Assembly: GCF_016545825.1 (NCBI RefSeq)
Contig: NC_052619.1
Span: forward strand, 26,141,803-26,205,802
DNA length: 64,000 bases
Origin: Eucalyptus grandis
Taxonomy: Eukaryota; Streptophyta; Magnoliopsida; Myrtales; Myrtaceae
Direction: 5' to 3'
Shown here piece after piece: positions 45,146 through 58,300 of the stretch. A program made the position numbers and the translations under genes. The notes beneath the pieces are model-generated. The model saw only the letters and a list, made by a program, of their open reading frames with translations. It did not search any database and was not told the DNA's origin. Within the stretch, counting starts at the first letter, position 1. The number at the start of each line of letters is the position of its first letter.

Positions 45146-48100
45146 ATTGCGCTGAGTAAAGTTTTTTATATTAAATTGTTATTCATATGAAATGATAAAT
45201 GTGAGGTTGTATAAGCTGTGATCGTGAAAGATTGAAGTGCATAATTGTCTGCTATTATTATCACCTAACTTATCACTTGTGAGTAAGTTTCATCTAATTT
45301 AGTACTTAGTAGGTAACGAAATATCAAAGTAGTTATAGCAACTTTCTCATCCTTACTAGTTACTTCTTATATAGAAAAAAGCTTATGCGGTTCTCTTGCC
45401 AATGAGTTACATTTCCATTTTATTATTAATTTTTTAGATGTCAAGTAACTTTTAAAAAGCTCGGTAATTAGAATCGTCTCATCTCCTAACTTACTTGTAA
45501 CGTCGAAATAGTAAGTATCAATATGCAAAGTAATTGCACTCAATACCATATTCACAATAAGGGTAACCTGATATATAAGAAAAGAGAGTGCGCATGTTTT
45601 TGCTAGTGCCGGATGGAGAAAGATCAGGATGCTCTCTCCGTAAGAGTCTAGTGGCGAAGACGGGGTGCTACAATAACAAAAATGGATTATTTTAAGAGGA
45701 AGAGAATGAACAGACAGATATGCAAGTGGAGGAAGATGTTGCTGATGAAAAGAGTAGGGGTTGGCGATGATCAGCAACAATCGCCTTTCAATTGGGTACT
45801 TGGAATGAAAGACAATTAGCTAGATGTGCCAAAAATGACCTTCTTAGATTCAACCAATGCCCAAAGTAAATAGAGAAGTTATCATACCTAGGCCCATAGA
45901 GGGTAGCTCCCATTTATATCTTCAAAGAAAAAGTGATTTTTATATAAGTTAGTAACTTTTCACCTGAATAAGTGGCTTTCAAAATATTAGTAAGTGGTAC
46001 ATTTCCACCTAATTCAATTGGCAAATATGTAATTAGTCGAAGTGACTTTTCATTTCTTAAGAAACTTTTATACAGAAAAAAGGAAGTATGTACCTTTCAA
46101 ATTTCTTGATTTGATTATCAATTTTTCTTTAGGAAAAGATAATTTTCAATCCATCGAGAGTTCGCAGATTTTAAATCTCTTGATTTAAAAAGTCGGAACT
46201 TTAATTTAATTAGTAATTAGTTGGTATGGCTTATAATTTTAATATAATAAAATACCTACTAGTATATCAAGAGTTGGCAACATTCACAAGTAGTAGAATT
46301 TCTGAAATATTAGATAACCAAATATATTTATGTAGTCAGCAACTACACTATTGCAATAATTTCTTCAATAATCCAGCAATAGCCAGTAAAAATGGCATGA
46401 ATTTTCTCCGCTTTTAATCTCACGACACCATGGGATCACCCGTAATTGGAATCGACACCTCAACAAGACGACTTTGGCTCCGAGGAGGTTCTTTTATGTT
46501 TTGTTTGCCAGAACATTGCACAAGCAAATATATTTTAAGCATATAAGTAGTTTACGTTCGGATTTTGTCTCTTTGTTAGATGGGTAGTTCAAGGCGTTGA
46601 TCACGACGTTGCGAGAAGATCGTTGCTGGGGAAAGGCTCCATCTTTTTTCCTGGAGGAGAGATGCTGAAGTGGTTGCTTGTGGCTTCACATTGCTTGGGT
46701 GACAAGTTCTTAGGATAAACTTTTGTTTTGTATTTGGACCAAGAGGAGGAAAAGTGGTTGCCCCAGTCCAGATCCTTCCACACATTAATGCCTAGAAGGG
46801 GAGAGGGAGTACTCTATATGCACCATATTATCGAGTCATTTCCGATGACATGTGGCTTGCATATTCCCAACCAAGAGTAGAAAAGTCGATTTTAAGCAAG
46901 ATGATTTGAATCATTTCCAATTTAGCCTCAAGAGTAATGGGAGAAATCTTCCGAAAGTGGGGATTCCAAATAATGTATGGGCAATTAGAGGACAACTTGA
47001 AGGCCGTTATTCTAGAAAATCAGTGACTAGCCTTGATCCAGCTTTCCTTTATGTGGTTGTTCATTTACACTCTTCGAGGTTTGTCATGCTAGGTATCAAA
47101 CAAATTCATAAGAAGAGAGCTCAAGAAAAGTGGATTTACGGGAGAACCCACCAGCACCAGCTTTAGTCCATGAAAAAGGGACTTGCATCCAACGCTATGG
47201 AGGAGGATATTGCACTTTGGGAAAATGGCCCAAGTCAAACAGATCATGAGGAAAGTGGTCCAACAGTGCAAAGGAATGCACGATGGGGCTGCAAAATACT
47301 GGAGATGGAATTCCTGATTTATATCTACTGAATTTGCGTGACGATTTAGTGGAAACTCTAGTGGCATCTATAATTATTGGGAAAGACAGATAAAATTCTT
47401 TGAGACTTCTAATAATGGATTTAAAACCTTGGAATTATTTCTTTTAAATTTCTTACATTTCCTATATCAATAATGCTATGTTGAAAGAATGATCGAATAT
47501 ACTTGTGTTATTATTCTACTTACACGTGTTTTTTTTTTTTTTTCCAATAGTAGTTTAAGCTTGTCCGTTCAATCATGTTATAACCATGCAATGTGGAATA
47601 ATGAAGATGACACTGGCATTGGGGCTGGTTTTCAAAAAGCTCGCCAAAGGTATTCAATCAAAATCACAGCTTATGGCAGCTTTTTAAGTCGTCTTAGTTA
47701 AAATCATGGAGCATCTTTAAAAAAAATAAAGAAAATCTCCAAATAAAGGCTTAAAATGAGGCCATTTTTTTTTTTTTTTTTTAAAGAGGGCCTAGAGTGG
47801 AAATTATTTCAATGAGGGCCTTAAGCGGCTAAATCAATGTCAAATAAAGACCTGAGCTCATTATCCAAATGTTCATTGGCTAACAAGCATATGATATTTC
47901 CAACAATTGGAATAGGGGCTTTTTGTAATGGAAATGCAATGGAAATGAGCTAGGGACTCAAGCCCTAGATTCACTCCAGATATGAGCATGTAGATGTTGG
48001 AAAAATATGGTTTCGAATTTGGTAGAACAATGAAGATGGATATTCAGAGTATTCAAGTTGGACTTTGAGGCGTGATATCACTTTCTTTAAGAATTTATTT

Positions 48101-48800
48101 GCCCCACAACGTTGCTAATGGTCACCGGCAAAAATCCTTCAGGATACAACAAAGTCTCGGATGAAAATACTAGATAGCAATTCTAGTATTTCTCAAGGGT
48201 TTCTCTAGGAAACAATTGAAAGAATGGCCGCAGTTTTTCAAACAGAAAACTCGAAAAAGATGAAAATGATCACTTTCGTTTTTCTGAAAAATAACGAGTA
48301 TATATATATATATATAATAATCTTGCAACTCTTCGTAAAAATTGTCAAAGAATGAACAAACATGTCCTTTAGAAAAAAAAAAATTGTTCGGATAAACAAA
48401 TGCGACTCTTCAGAAGAAGTCGAAAACCGAACAATTGCAACCCTTCGGGAAAAGTTGCAAACCGAATAAGTATTTTTCCAAAGGTTGTCTCAAAAAAAAC
48501 ACAAATAAAAAAATCGGAATAATAGTTTTTTTAAATAGAATTTCGAATTTTCATTTTATATTTCATTTTCGAAAATTCTCAAATTAAAAAGCAACCTTTG
48601 AATGGATTAAAAATTAATAACATAGAAAAAAAATAAATAACAAAGGGATTAGTGCTAAGTGTGCCAATTATTCGCGCACTTGCACGCGGGTATGGTTGAG
48701 TCTAGCGCCACCCAATCATTCTTTTAAGTATATAAAGAAAATCCTGCACTTTTAAATTGGCCCACTCCCTCCCATTTTTCCTATGTGGGATAAGGAAAAA
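45146..48800. other. Noncoding stretch without recognised gene
   Basis: AT-rich with T runs (47529, 47767) and a short TA repeat (48298-48317). Frames of 60-137 residues appear on both strands; none carries a motif I recognise. Confidence 0.4.
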
Positions 48801-48819
48801 ACACTCAGTTTATTTTGAC

Positions 48820-50060
48820 AAACAAACCTCCAACAGTAGAAGGAACAAGGTGGTGGGCCCACTTGCCCATCAAAATCAACTTTATCTTTTTCTTTCCACA
48901 GCGAAGTTGCGTGGAGGAGTGAGGCGAAGTTGTGTGGAGGGAACCTAGCACGAAAGTGATGAGCTATTTCTAGCACTTTTGCTCTAGATATGAGCATGTA
49001 GAAGGAACAAGGTGGTGGGGCCCACCTACCCATCAAAATCAACTTTATATTTTTCTTTGCACAGCGAAGTTGCGTCGAGGCATGAGTTGGCGAGGCATGA
49101 GTTGCATGGAGGGAACTTGGCACGAAAGTGATGAGCTATTCCTAGCACTTTTGACTAAGCAAGAAAGACAGAAAAAGGAGAGATATTGTCAAATCACATG
49201 GAGTTCACAATGATAGGTGTAGTTAGTGCGCTTGATTAATATTAGTGATGTTCATTTTTAACATTGATTTAAATAGTAACAAAATAAGCTAAACTCTAGA
49301 CGCAATGTTGATCACATCATCCAATTTTAGTGGATGATTATACTTTCGTAGTGTCATTCTTCATTAAAGTCCAACCATGGAAATTCTTTGGACTAAATAA
49401 TTTGAATGTAACGTGCTCTTTCACAACTAGACGAGGTCTTTCTTATGATCTCTCATATGAAGTATCCAATTCTTTTAACATCACTAAGCAAATGAATTCC
49501 AAAAAGAATCCAATGAAAAGGCCCTATTCAAGCGAAGGATCCTTCGCTCTAAAGTAATAGAAAATAAGTTATTGGCATTCTAATTAATCACAAAAAGGTG
49601 TTCTAGAGAAATTTCTCATTTCTTTAAATTTGTACATTAGAAACAACCGCATTACGTTCAACTGAGCAAAAAGCTTGACCTATTTTCATTCCTGAGCTAT
49701 GAAAGAAAACTAGTCACACAAGGGACTATATACCCTCTTTCTCTTCCACTTATTCACAATTTATGGTGAGCTATGAAAGAAAACTTGTGCATTATAGACT
49801 CATTTATTTGAATTTAGACATTTGAAACAACCACATTACTTTCAACTAGGCAAAAAGCTTGATTTGTTTTTGTGCTCAAGCTATGAAATGAAAAGGTAAT
49901 CCTTATCCAATTAGTAACTAAGGATGCCTAACAATGTATAGAAAATGTGACGTATCAATTATTGGTGAAGACATACTAACGAAACCCTTCTCTCAAGTCA
50001 ATACAAGTATTTATGTACTTGCATAACTAATACATCTTGCATAAGATATTACAAAAGTTC
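48820..50060. repeat. Segmental repeat, copy 1
   Basis: Aligns with copy 2 at 50340-51295: TTTTTCTTTCC.AAG.GAAGT, GCACGAAAGTGATGAGC, TTTTGACTAAGCA, TTAGTGATG, ATTAAAGTCCAA, TTCGCTCTAAAGTAATAG, CAAAAAGCTTGA, ATAACTAATACATCTTG. Within copy 1, 48837-48985 and 49003-49160 also repeat each other. Noncoding. Confidence 0.8.
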
Positions 50061-50339
50061 TAAAATTTGTTCTAAAACTTATTATGAAAGTACAATCAAG
50101 TTCTGAAACTTTCAAATGTGTAATCAATAAAAGACTTGATTAGACAAATGACAAATTTGAAAACTTGATTACACTTTTTGAAAGTTTTATGATTCGATTA
50201 TACTTTCATAATATGTTTTGGAATTTGATTGTACTTTTGAAGATTTTTTAACTCAATTACATTTTTGTAATAACTTTTAAGATTTCTAATACACTTATCA
50301 AAAAAAAAAAAAAAAAAAGAAAAGAAAGGATAAAAATAC

Positions 50340-51295
50340 AATGAAAATGAGCCACTAGCCGTCAAAATCAAATTGATCATTTTTCTTTCCGAAGTGAAGT
50401 CGTGTGGAGCGAAGCTAGCAAGAAAGTGATGAGCAAATATTTCCCTGAGCTTTTGACTAAGCAAAAAGAAAAATAAAAAGAAGGAAAATTGTTAAATCAC
50501 ACAAAGTCCATAATGATAGGCGTAATTAGTGCACTCTATTAACATTAGTGATGCAACATTTATTTAAATGGCAACAAAATAAGCTGAAACTCTAAACACG
50601 ATCCCCACAACATCCAACGTTAGTGGATGTTTTACACTTTCGAAATGCCAATCTTTATTAAAGTCCAAATGCAAAAATCCTCTTTTGGACTAAATAATCT
50701 GAAAATGAGTCATTTCTCACTCAGACAAAGTCTTTCTTATGAACTTTCGTATGAAATATCCAACGTTAACCACCTTCTTCTTTGAAATATCAAATTTGGC
50801 GTCCCCAAAGCTTTAAACAGAAGAGTGGAGCAGTGCAGAAAAACAGATTTCCACACACGGGAAGGGGATCCTCGAGGGGGAGAGTGTGAAATTTATTCCC
50901 AAAAAGCATCTAATGAAAAAGGTCCTACTTGAACGGAATATCCTTCGCTCTAAAGTATTAGAAAATCCTTCGCTGCAAAGTAATAGAAAATAAGTTATTG
51001 GCATTCCAGTTAATCAATTAAAGATGTTCTAGAAAATTCCTTTTTTTGAATTTATACATTAGAATCAATTGCATTACATCCAACAAAACAAAAAGCTTGA
51101 TATATTTTCATGCCTGAGTAATGAAAGGAAAAGGTAATCCATATGCAATTTATAGCTAGAATGCCTAATACATAGAAAATGTGAAGTACTGAGTATTAGT
51201 GAAGACATACTCAAATCATAACCTTTTCTCAAATCGGCACAAGTATCTCCTCCTTACTTTGCATAACTAATACATCTTGTGTAGGATATGACAAT
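50340..51295. repeat. Segmental repeat, copy 2
   Basis: Same order and orientation as copy 1, with an insertion or divergent part at about 50785-50895 and a short internal duplication of TCCTTCGCTNNAAAGTA at 50940-50985. An A run lies just upstream at 50300-50318. Confidence 0.8.
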
Positions 51296-51839
51296 TGATT
51301 TACATGTCAAAGATATCCTCTCAAGTAACCCAATAGGCCACACTCTAAATTTGGATATCTTCACTCATGAGAGACTAATTTAGCAAACAATTATATAAAG
51401 TGAAAGCACCAATTTTCTGCGTGAAGGCATAGTCATGCGAATTTTATCTATCAAAATAGTACTATGTAACCACCCTTTAAAATCTGTTGTCCCATTGATG
51501 CGTACGCTATAGACTTAATGGAATAACTTTTTAACACTGAATTGCAATATATTCAAGTATATTTCCACCAAGAAATTCCCTTGATTTTTGGATTTAGGGA
51601 GGTAAATATTTACGATTATCAAAGTGCAATAATTCTCTAATAAATCCATTGATTTTGTGGAAGAGAATATGAAACGTGGCGAAAAATCAACTCTTATTTA
51701 CTGAAGATTCGAGGCACAATCCTCATAGTTTGGTCGCACCCCGACCGGCAGCTAACAACATCTACTTTCTGGTCTTCCGCGGTGTCGTAGCATGGACGAC
51801 TGATGAGAATGGGCTGAGAGTGTCGCCCGGGATTTGCTC

Positions 51840-52110
51840 TAGATATGAGCGCGTTTTGTTTTAAAAGTAGGAACAATGTAGTGGGGGCCACTTGCCCATC
51901 AAAGTCTCCCGAATCATTTTTCTTTCCGAAGGCTTGCCTTGTTATCTCAGAAGAAATGTAGGGCGAAGTTGCGGAGATGACCTATCGAGGGAAGGCTTGT
52001 TTGGCGTTCCGTCTCACCAGGAATCGCATCCGGCTATCTCGTGGCCGGTGACATTACCACGAAAGTGATTAGCAAATATTCAATTGGACTTTTGACTAAG
52101 CATAAAAAAA
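51840..52110. repeat. Segmental repeat, copy 3 (start only)
   Basis: Begins like copy 1 (GGAACAATGTAGTGGG, CACTTGCCCATCAAA, TTTTTCTTTCCGAAG), then has foreign sequence and resumes with CACGAAAGTGATTAGC and CTTTTGACTAAGCA. The rest of the unit is missing. Confidence 0.65.
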
Positions 52111-53870
52111 AAAAAAAAGAGAAAAAGAAATTAAAGAGATATCATGAGGACTGAGTTAACACAAGTGAAGTACAATATCGTCAAGTCTAAGCATATATTA
52201 TGTGGTCCAAGTTCATCAAATACGAATCAAGATCCAAGTGGATGTTAAAATGAATAAAAATGGGTTAATATATTAACACTACTTTTAAGTAAACCATTTA
52301 AAATAATGTTAGGGGCAAATGTTGGATCCCTTTTTTTACCAACTTTCATTTTAAGAGGTGTTTAAATGTCCACGTGAGTAACATTTAAAAAATCTATCAC
52401 TTAAACTCACGATTTTACATTAATTTAATAAATAAATGAATGATTTGTACTTTGGAAAATCTGTCTCTTGGTGCTCAAAACTCAATTCGAGTATCAAATT
52501 TCCTACTTGAGCTCGACTTCATTAACTCGAGTAGAAAATTGGGATACTTAAACTCAACTCGACTTCACTTAATCATAGTCAACATCTAGATAACACTCAA
52601 TCTCGGCTTTCATAAGCTCAATTAGTATGTGATTTTTAATTTTTTTTTTATATATTTTTCTAAATTATTAATAATTTTAAAAGACAATAAAAGCTCGATT
52701 AAGCCCAGGAGCCTATTTAGCTGAATATTGATGAGCTTGTGCTCACCTCAACCAAATACTTGAGTAGCTCGCTCTCCAGCTCGACTCAACTAAGCAAACC
52801 GATCTCAAGCAGTCATGATTCATCGAGTCGAGCCCAAGCAACTCGCGAGTTTGTCTCGGTTTCGCCCCCTATGAGTATGTAGATAGATCTCCTTATACGC
52901 CACTGCAAGCTGTTGATAAGTTCACTTTGTAGATGAATGAAATTATAGAACTAAGGATTTTCCAATAAATAGTTGGACCTTTTATACACAACAATTGCAA
53001 CTTAACCAGGTTAACCACTTTCACAAATTTATGACACGTGCCTACATATGTTAATTAATCGTGCGAGCAAATGTTAGTGCGCGTGATACAGACAGGTAAG
53101 TATATGTAATAACTTATTACAGAATTTTCATACATAAACAATATTTAATTTAAACACGTTAAATATGTTCAATTATATAGCACATTCAATAAATATGTCA
53201 TCTTTCAGCTAGGCAAAAACTATCCACAACACCCACATCACGTTTACGAAGCAACAAATTAGCGAAGTTTTACGATGCTACATCATAATTAAGGACAAGT
53301 TTGTCACAAATCCGATGATTTTTACCACATTCTCGTCATGTTTACAACGGGTTGTCCTAATGCCATAAAATCTTTCCAAAAAAATTAAGGCAATGGGCAT
53401 TTGCCGGTTTGAAAACCCGGGGCTTGATCCAACAATCTACCATATGAGATCCCTCGTCTTCTCTATTATTTTGGGCATCCCCACATCCCACCAGCACCTC
53501 CCCGTTCGCACAAACACCACTTCCAATCAATTCCGCTTTTCCCGCTAACTACTGGAACACGAATAACTTGAAAAAAAAAAAAAACTTAAAATCCCATCTC
53601 TCTTCAATCAGCACCGCGCCGAAAGATGCTCGATAGTAAAGGCTTGAAGAGAACAGACAAGTGGCTCTTTATTAAAAAAAGATCGGTGCGCTCGACACCG
53701 AAAATCTTTGACCGTCAGACCTACGAGACTGGTGCACATGATCCCGCCACAGAAAAAAGAAAGGACTAGAGAGATGATATACTTTATTTCCGTATAAGAT
53801 AAAGAAAAACAATAATTAAGGAGATGAAAGCCATTTCCCAGAAACCTTGAGTCAGGATAGTATGAAATTT
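52111..53870. other. Noncoding stretch upstream of the resistance gene
   Basis: AT-rich, no gene recognised. A minus-strand frame at 53892-53608 has no identifiable motif. Confidence 0.4.
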
Positions 53871-53974
53871 GGTCAACATTACGAAAACTCAAAATTTATA
53901 TATTTATCGTAAATTTATTAACAATAAATTATCATCTATTAATTTTTAAATTTTATCATTGAATTGATGAGTTG

Positions 53975-53991
53975 AATGATACGTAACAGTT
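53975..53991. repeat. 17-bp target duplication of the SINE, left
   Basis: AATGATACGTAACAGTT, exactly repeated at 54220-54236. Confidence 0.9.
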
Positions 53992-54219
53992 TTTTTTAAC
54001 CCAGCAAACCCACGCACCATACCAACACGGACAGCCTCGGTAGGCCCGGGGTGACGGGAGGTAAACCCTGAGGCCCCACGGGAGGACCCACCACCCCCGT
54101 GGAACGGGTAAGACGCCAAGCGTCTCCGCAGAGAGTCAAACTCTCTCCCTCCTAAAAGGGGTCAGTGGGTCCCCCCACGGTGGGAAGACTTAACCAACGG
54201 AGCCACCGCGACCGGTGGT
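53992..54219 (-). mobile_element. tRNA-derived SINE
   Basis: 228 bp on the minus strand, much more GC-rich than its surroundings. It starts ACCACCGGTCGCGG, carries an RNA polymerase III box A-like TGGCTCCGTTGG (54194-54205) and a box B-like GTTTGACTC (54133-54141), and ends in a short A tail (Ts at 53992-53997 on the plus strand, overlapping the duplication edge). Perfect 17-bp duplications flank it, the mark of LINE-mediated insertion. The 5' part resembles a tRNA gene; the body family is not known to me. Confidence 0.88.
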
Positions 54220-54236
54220 AATGATACGTAACAGTT
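54220..54236. repeat. 17-bp target duplication of the SINE, right
   Basis: Exact copy of 53975-53991. Confidence 0.9.
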
Positions 54237-54818
54237 GATAGATATATTAATTTGAATTTTATTCTCGATTTATTATAAATGTATCAATTTGTGATTTTTT
54301 ATGATATTAATTCAATTTAACAGAATTAACAAAAAATAAATTTATTATAAATTTATCAATTTTTGATTTATTGTAGGATTTTTCATAATATTATCTTCCG
54401 AAATTATGATAATAAAAAATATATCTCATGTTGACCGACGGCATCTGCTTGTTTTTCACGGCGCCAAAGCCCGATCCTAGCTTGTTCAGGCCGGTGGGCC
54501 CCACAGCCTCCTTATGTCCAGTTTCCTCATCCCTCTCATTTGCTTTGCCGACAAAGCTGAAAGTTAATATAATAATCTCTGTCGACCCACGAAAATAAAA
54601 ATCATGCCTCTGGGTATGAGGAAGATGCCGAGAAGGTGCAATGGGGGACAAAGTCTCACTGGCTGCGAATACAATTTCCTGGAAGCCACAGCCAAGTCTT
54701 TTATTGAGGGGCCAATGGAGTAGGTTACCTTTTAAGATCTCGCTTCATCCTTCAGCACCTTCATTTTCCAAGATTCCAAGCAGACACACCAGCGCCTGCC
54801 TCGTTTTACCAAATTCTA

Positions 54819-55300
54819 ATGGCTTCTTTATCTTCTTCTTCAAAACGTAAGAGGAAATATGATGTTTTCTTGAGTTTTAGAGGCACCGACGTGCGTAAAA
54901 ACTTCCTCAGTCATCTCTACATGGCTCTTGACCAGAATGGTTTATTCACGTATGTTGACAACAAGGAAATGAGGAAAGGACAGCAAATATGGCTCGAGCT
55001 TATGAAGGCGATTAAGGAATCACATGTTGCAATCATCATTTTCTCCAAGAACTATGCTTCCTCACGGTGGTGTTTGGAAGAGGTGGCGAAAATCATGGAA
55101 TGCATGAAACAAAAAGACCTGATTGTGCTGCCGGTGTTTTACAACGTGGAACCAAGAGAAGTGAGAAAGTGGAGAGGGAGTTATGGAAGAGCTATGGCTA
55201 AACATGAGGCCGAGTTCGGGAAGCATTCGCACAAAGTGAAGAGATGGAAGAAGGCTTTTGTTGATGCCAGCAACTTATCTGGGTGGCACTTTGATAATGA
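54819..55300 (+). CDS. Exon 1: TIR domain
   Basis: Encodes residues 1-160. YDVFLSFRGTDVRKNFLSHL (14-33) is the first TIR motif. YVDNKEMRKGQQI (45-57) and SSRWCLEEV (81-89) follow; the Glu in the WCLxE box, residue 88, is the position known as the NADase catalytic residue in plant TIRs, and it is kept. VLPVFYNVEPREVRK is the late TIR motif. The exon ends GATAATGA|GTAAGT at 55300, the standard place for the first TNL intron, which is 140 bp and ends TTTTTAG at 55440. Confidence 0.92.
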
Positions 55301-58300
55301 GTAAGTGTTAATTGATGTGATGCGCTACTTTGTCCTGTTTTATATTTGCTGAATCACATCTTCGTTTTTATGAAACTTAATCATTTCCTTGAATTGCTGA
55401 ATCAATATGTCAAGTACTTTTCCCTCTTTTTTTTTTTTAGAGTTGAAGCGAAGCTTATAAAGGAAATTGTGAACGAGATCTCTATGCAGCTTCATCGAAG
55501 ACCCTTACACGTTTCTAAGCATCTGGTTGGGATACATCCTCAAGTGAAAAAGCTGAATTCAATGTTAAAACTTCAGTCTCGTGATGATGTTCGCATGATA
55601 GGATTATGGGGACCAGGAGGCATAGGGAAGACAACTTTAAGTTTAAAACTTTACAATAATATTTTTAGGCAATTTGAGGGTTCATGTTTTTTGGCAGATG
55701 TTCGCAAAGCTTCAAAAGATCCCAAAGGTTTAGTTGCTTTGCAAGAAATATTGTTGTCTGAGATATTTCCGGGACAAAAATTAGCAGTGGCTAGTTCTCA
55801 TAGAGGTATTAATTTAATGCAAGATAGATTTTGCCACAAGAAAGTTCTCCTTGTTCTTGATGATGTCAATGCCAAACAACAGTTAGATGCTTTAGTCGGA
55901 GAACCGAGGTGGTTTGGTGAAGGAAGTAGGATCATCATTACCACGAGAAATAAGTATTTGCTAGCTTCTCATGGGATAGATAAAGATCACATCTATGAAG
56001 TTAAACCTCTAGAGTATTGTCATGCTCTTGAACTTCTCAATAAACATGCTTTTCGAAGAAACAACAAAAAAATAACAAGGCAGGATCTTGTAAATATGGC
56101 TTTGAATTATGCTAATGGACTTCCTTTAGCACTTGAGGTATTGGGTTGTTCCCTTTATTGTAGAAGAGAACGTGAGTGGGAAAGTACATTGCATAATCTC
56201 GCCAAGTTTCCTAACAAGATCATCAATGATGCTCTTAAGTGGAGTTATAATGGACTAGAAGACCATGAAAAGGAAATCTTCCTTGATATTGCTTGTTTCT
56301 TTGAGGGGCAATCTAAAGAGTACATTATGAGAGTTCTTGACTCTTGGGACTTTGACCCTACAATTGTTGTGAAAGTTCTTGTTGAGAATTCCTTGATAAC
56401 TAAAGAGAGAGAGATCATACGAATGCGTAACTTGATTCAATTGATGGCCATGAATATCATTAGACAAGAATGTCCTAATGATCCTGGAAGACGTAGCAGG
56501 TTATGGCTTTTTGATGATTTTCGTAATGTTTTGTCAAGGCATTTGGTAAGATTTGCTGGTGTTGATATTGATTTTTCTCTCTTTATTTAATTTTGTATAT
56601 TAATTGCATTGCAAATTCTATAAATACAGGTAATAGATGCATTACAGTCGATAGTTTTAATTTTACCTAAGCCAGAGAAGATCAACATGGGTCCTAATGC
56701 TCTTACAAATTTGAGAAGGTTGAAGAAGCTCATCATGAAGAATGTGCATAACTCTTTCCAAGATCCCATCTATCTTCCCAATGAACTAAAATGGTTTGAA
56801 TGGCCTGAATGTTGTCCTTGCATCCCAGAATCTTCCTCCGGTCCTGAGGAGTCAGCTCAAATTAATTTGCATGGAAGCAACATCCAAGCACTGAGTAAGC
56901 AATTTAAGGTGCGCATTTAAATGAATAATCTTTATTTCCTTATATTCTACATATCCATTCTATTTGCATATGAATATGAATATGCATGTGTATTACTAAG
57001 AACTTTGAATGCGACACTTGCTAACTCGGATGATGTTGTTAATGTTCTTAATAAACATCTGCATCTATTAAATTGTTTATATTTGATTAATGCATTAATT
57101 ATAGGATGTCGATCTACCACATGAACCAACATAAATTGAATCCTCCCGTTTTAGGGGAGTCTTAAGCACTTTCCCATGAGAATCATGATGTTGATTTGAA
57201 CAAAATGCATTCAAGAAGAAAGTCCAATCTCATTTTCAATATATTAAGGTACTGAAACTTAAAAGAACAATGAACAGAAAGCATCGATAACTCTTGAGTA
57301 CCAAAATTTGGAAGAAAAACTTATGGGTGATATAATTTGACCATTGGATGATGAATGTGCTTACATTTTTAATAAACACAAATGGCGATTTAAATTTTAT
57401 TTTTATTTTTCTGAAATGATAAGACTCTGAAAATGTTATTCAAGATTCTATATTGTATGGTAAAGACGGGATGACTAAATTCTTTTCAAAATTGTGTGTG
57501 GAAAGAGAGATTTTTCTTGTTATTGCCTAATTATCTGCCTAATCATGAAAGTGTTTGCATAACCAAAAAAATGCATTTGCATTAAATGCTTTTGAACCTC
57601 CCATTGTTCTCTCCAATAGTATGTGGCTGAAAATGAAATGACATGTAGAAAGTGTGTAGTGAAGAATTTCTATAGGAAGCTAGTCTTACTTAAATTGGTC
57701 CAAGCTTGACAACTCTCGAACAACGACAAAAAGGTCCCATGTCTCTTTCGGTTGGGCTAAACCTAATCGACGATTTCCGACAACTATTTCCTTATATTTA
57801 GAGGGAAGAAAGAAGCAAAACTACAAGAATTTTAATGGATGACAAGTTCTATTTCAAATATGGTTGGACTTTTCATCCAAGAAATCTCTCCTTCTCCTTC
57901 CCAATATGTAACTCATTCCCCTCCTTTCCTTTCAATTGAGACATCGGTCAGTGCCTTTAATCTATTTCATCCTGATGTAAGAAATCACGGGATAGAAAGT
58001 GACTCTTCTCATCCCCTTATTGAAGCATCCTCTCGCCTTAGCGGTAGAACAACTAGGGAAATAGATTGATCATCCAATTCTATCTCTCGCTTTTGAAAAC
58101 AAGGCTCATGGAGTGCGATTCCATTGAAGAGCCTTACTCTATAGATATGCTTGGGCGCTGGGTCTAGCACTCGGGCCACCTTCTCATGAAAATTCCGCAC
58201 AAATAGCTTGCTCGCCTTTTCGCAGCAAATCGATGGCACAAAGGTGGAGAATTCAACACAATCAAGGAAAGTTATTAAGATAGAGGAGTTTAAATTATTA

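Larger units (their letters stand above)
53871..54395. mobile_element. MITE, third copy, interrupted by a SINE
   Basis: Left GGTCAACATTACGAAAACTC and right (reverse complement GATAATATTATGAAAAATC) are the diverged ends of the family seen at 24746 and 33050. The interior block GATATTAATTCAATTTAACAG is shared. Without the SINE and its duplicated target the element is about 280 bp. Ends are approximate. Confidence 0.6.

Noticed and set aside
44901..45146. 81-residue minus-strand frame
   Set aside because: Created by the tandem duplication of noncoding sequence.
46852..47166. Frame of 104 residues that could be a small gene
   Set aside because: No motif, no splice or composition support, and other frames around it are also open.
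51676..51891. Small overlapping frames on both strands
   Set aside because: Short and unsupported, at the edge of a repeated noncoding block.
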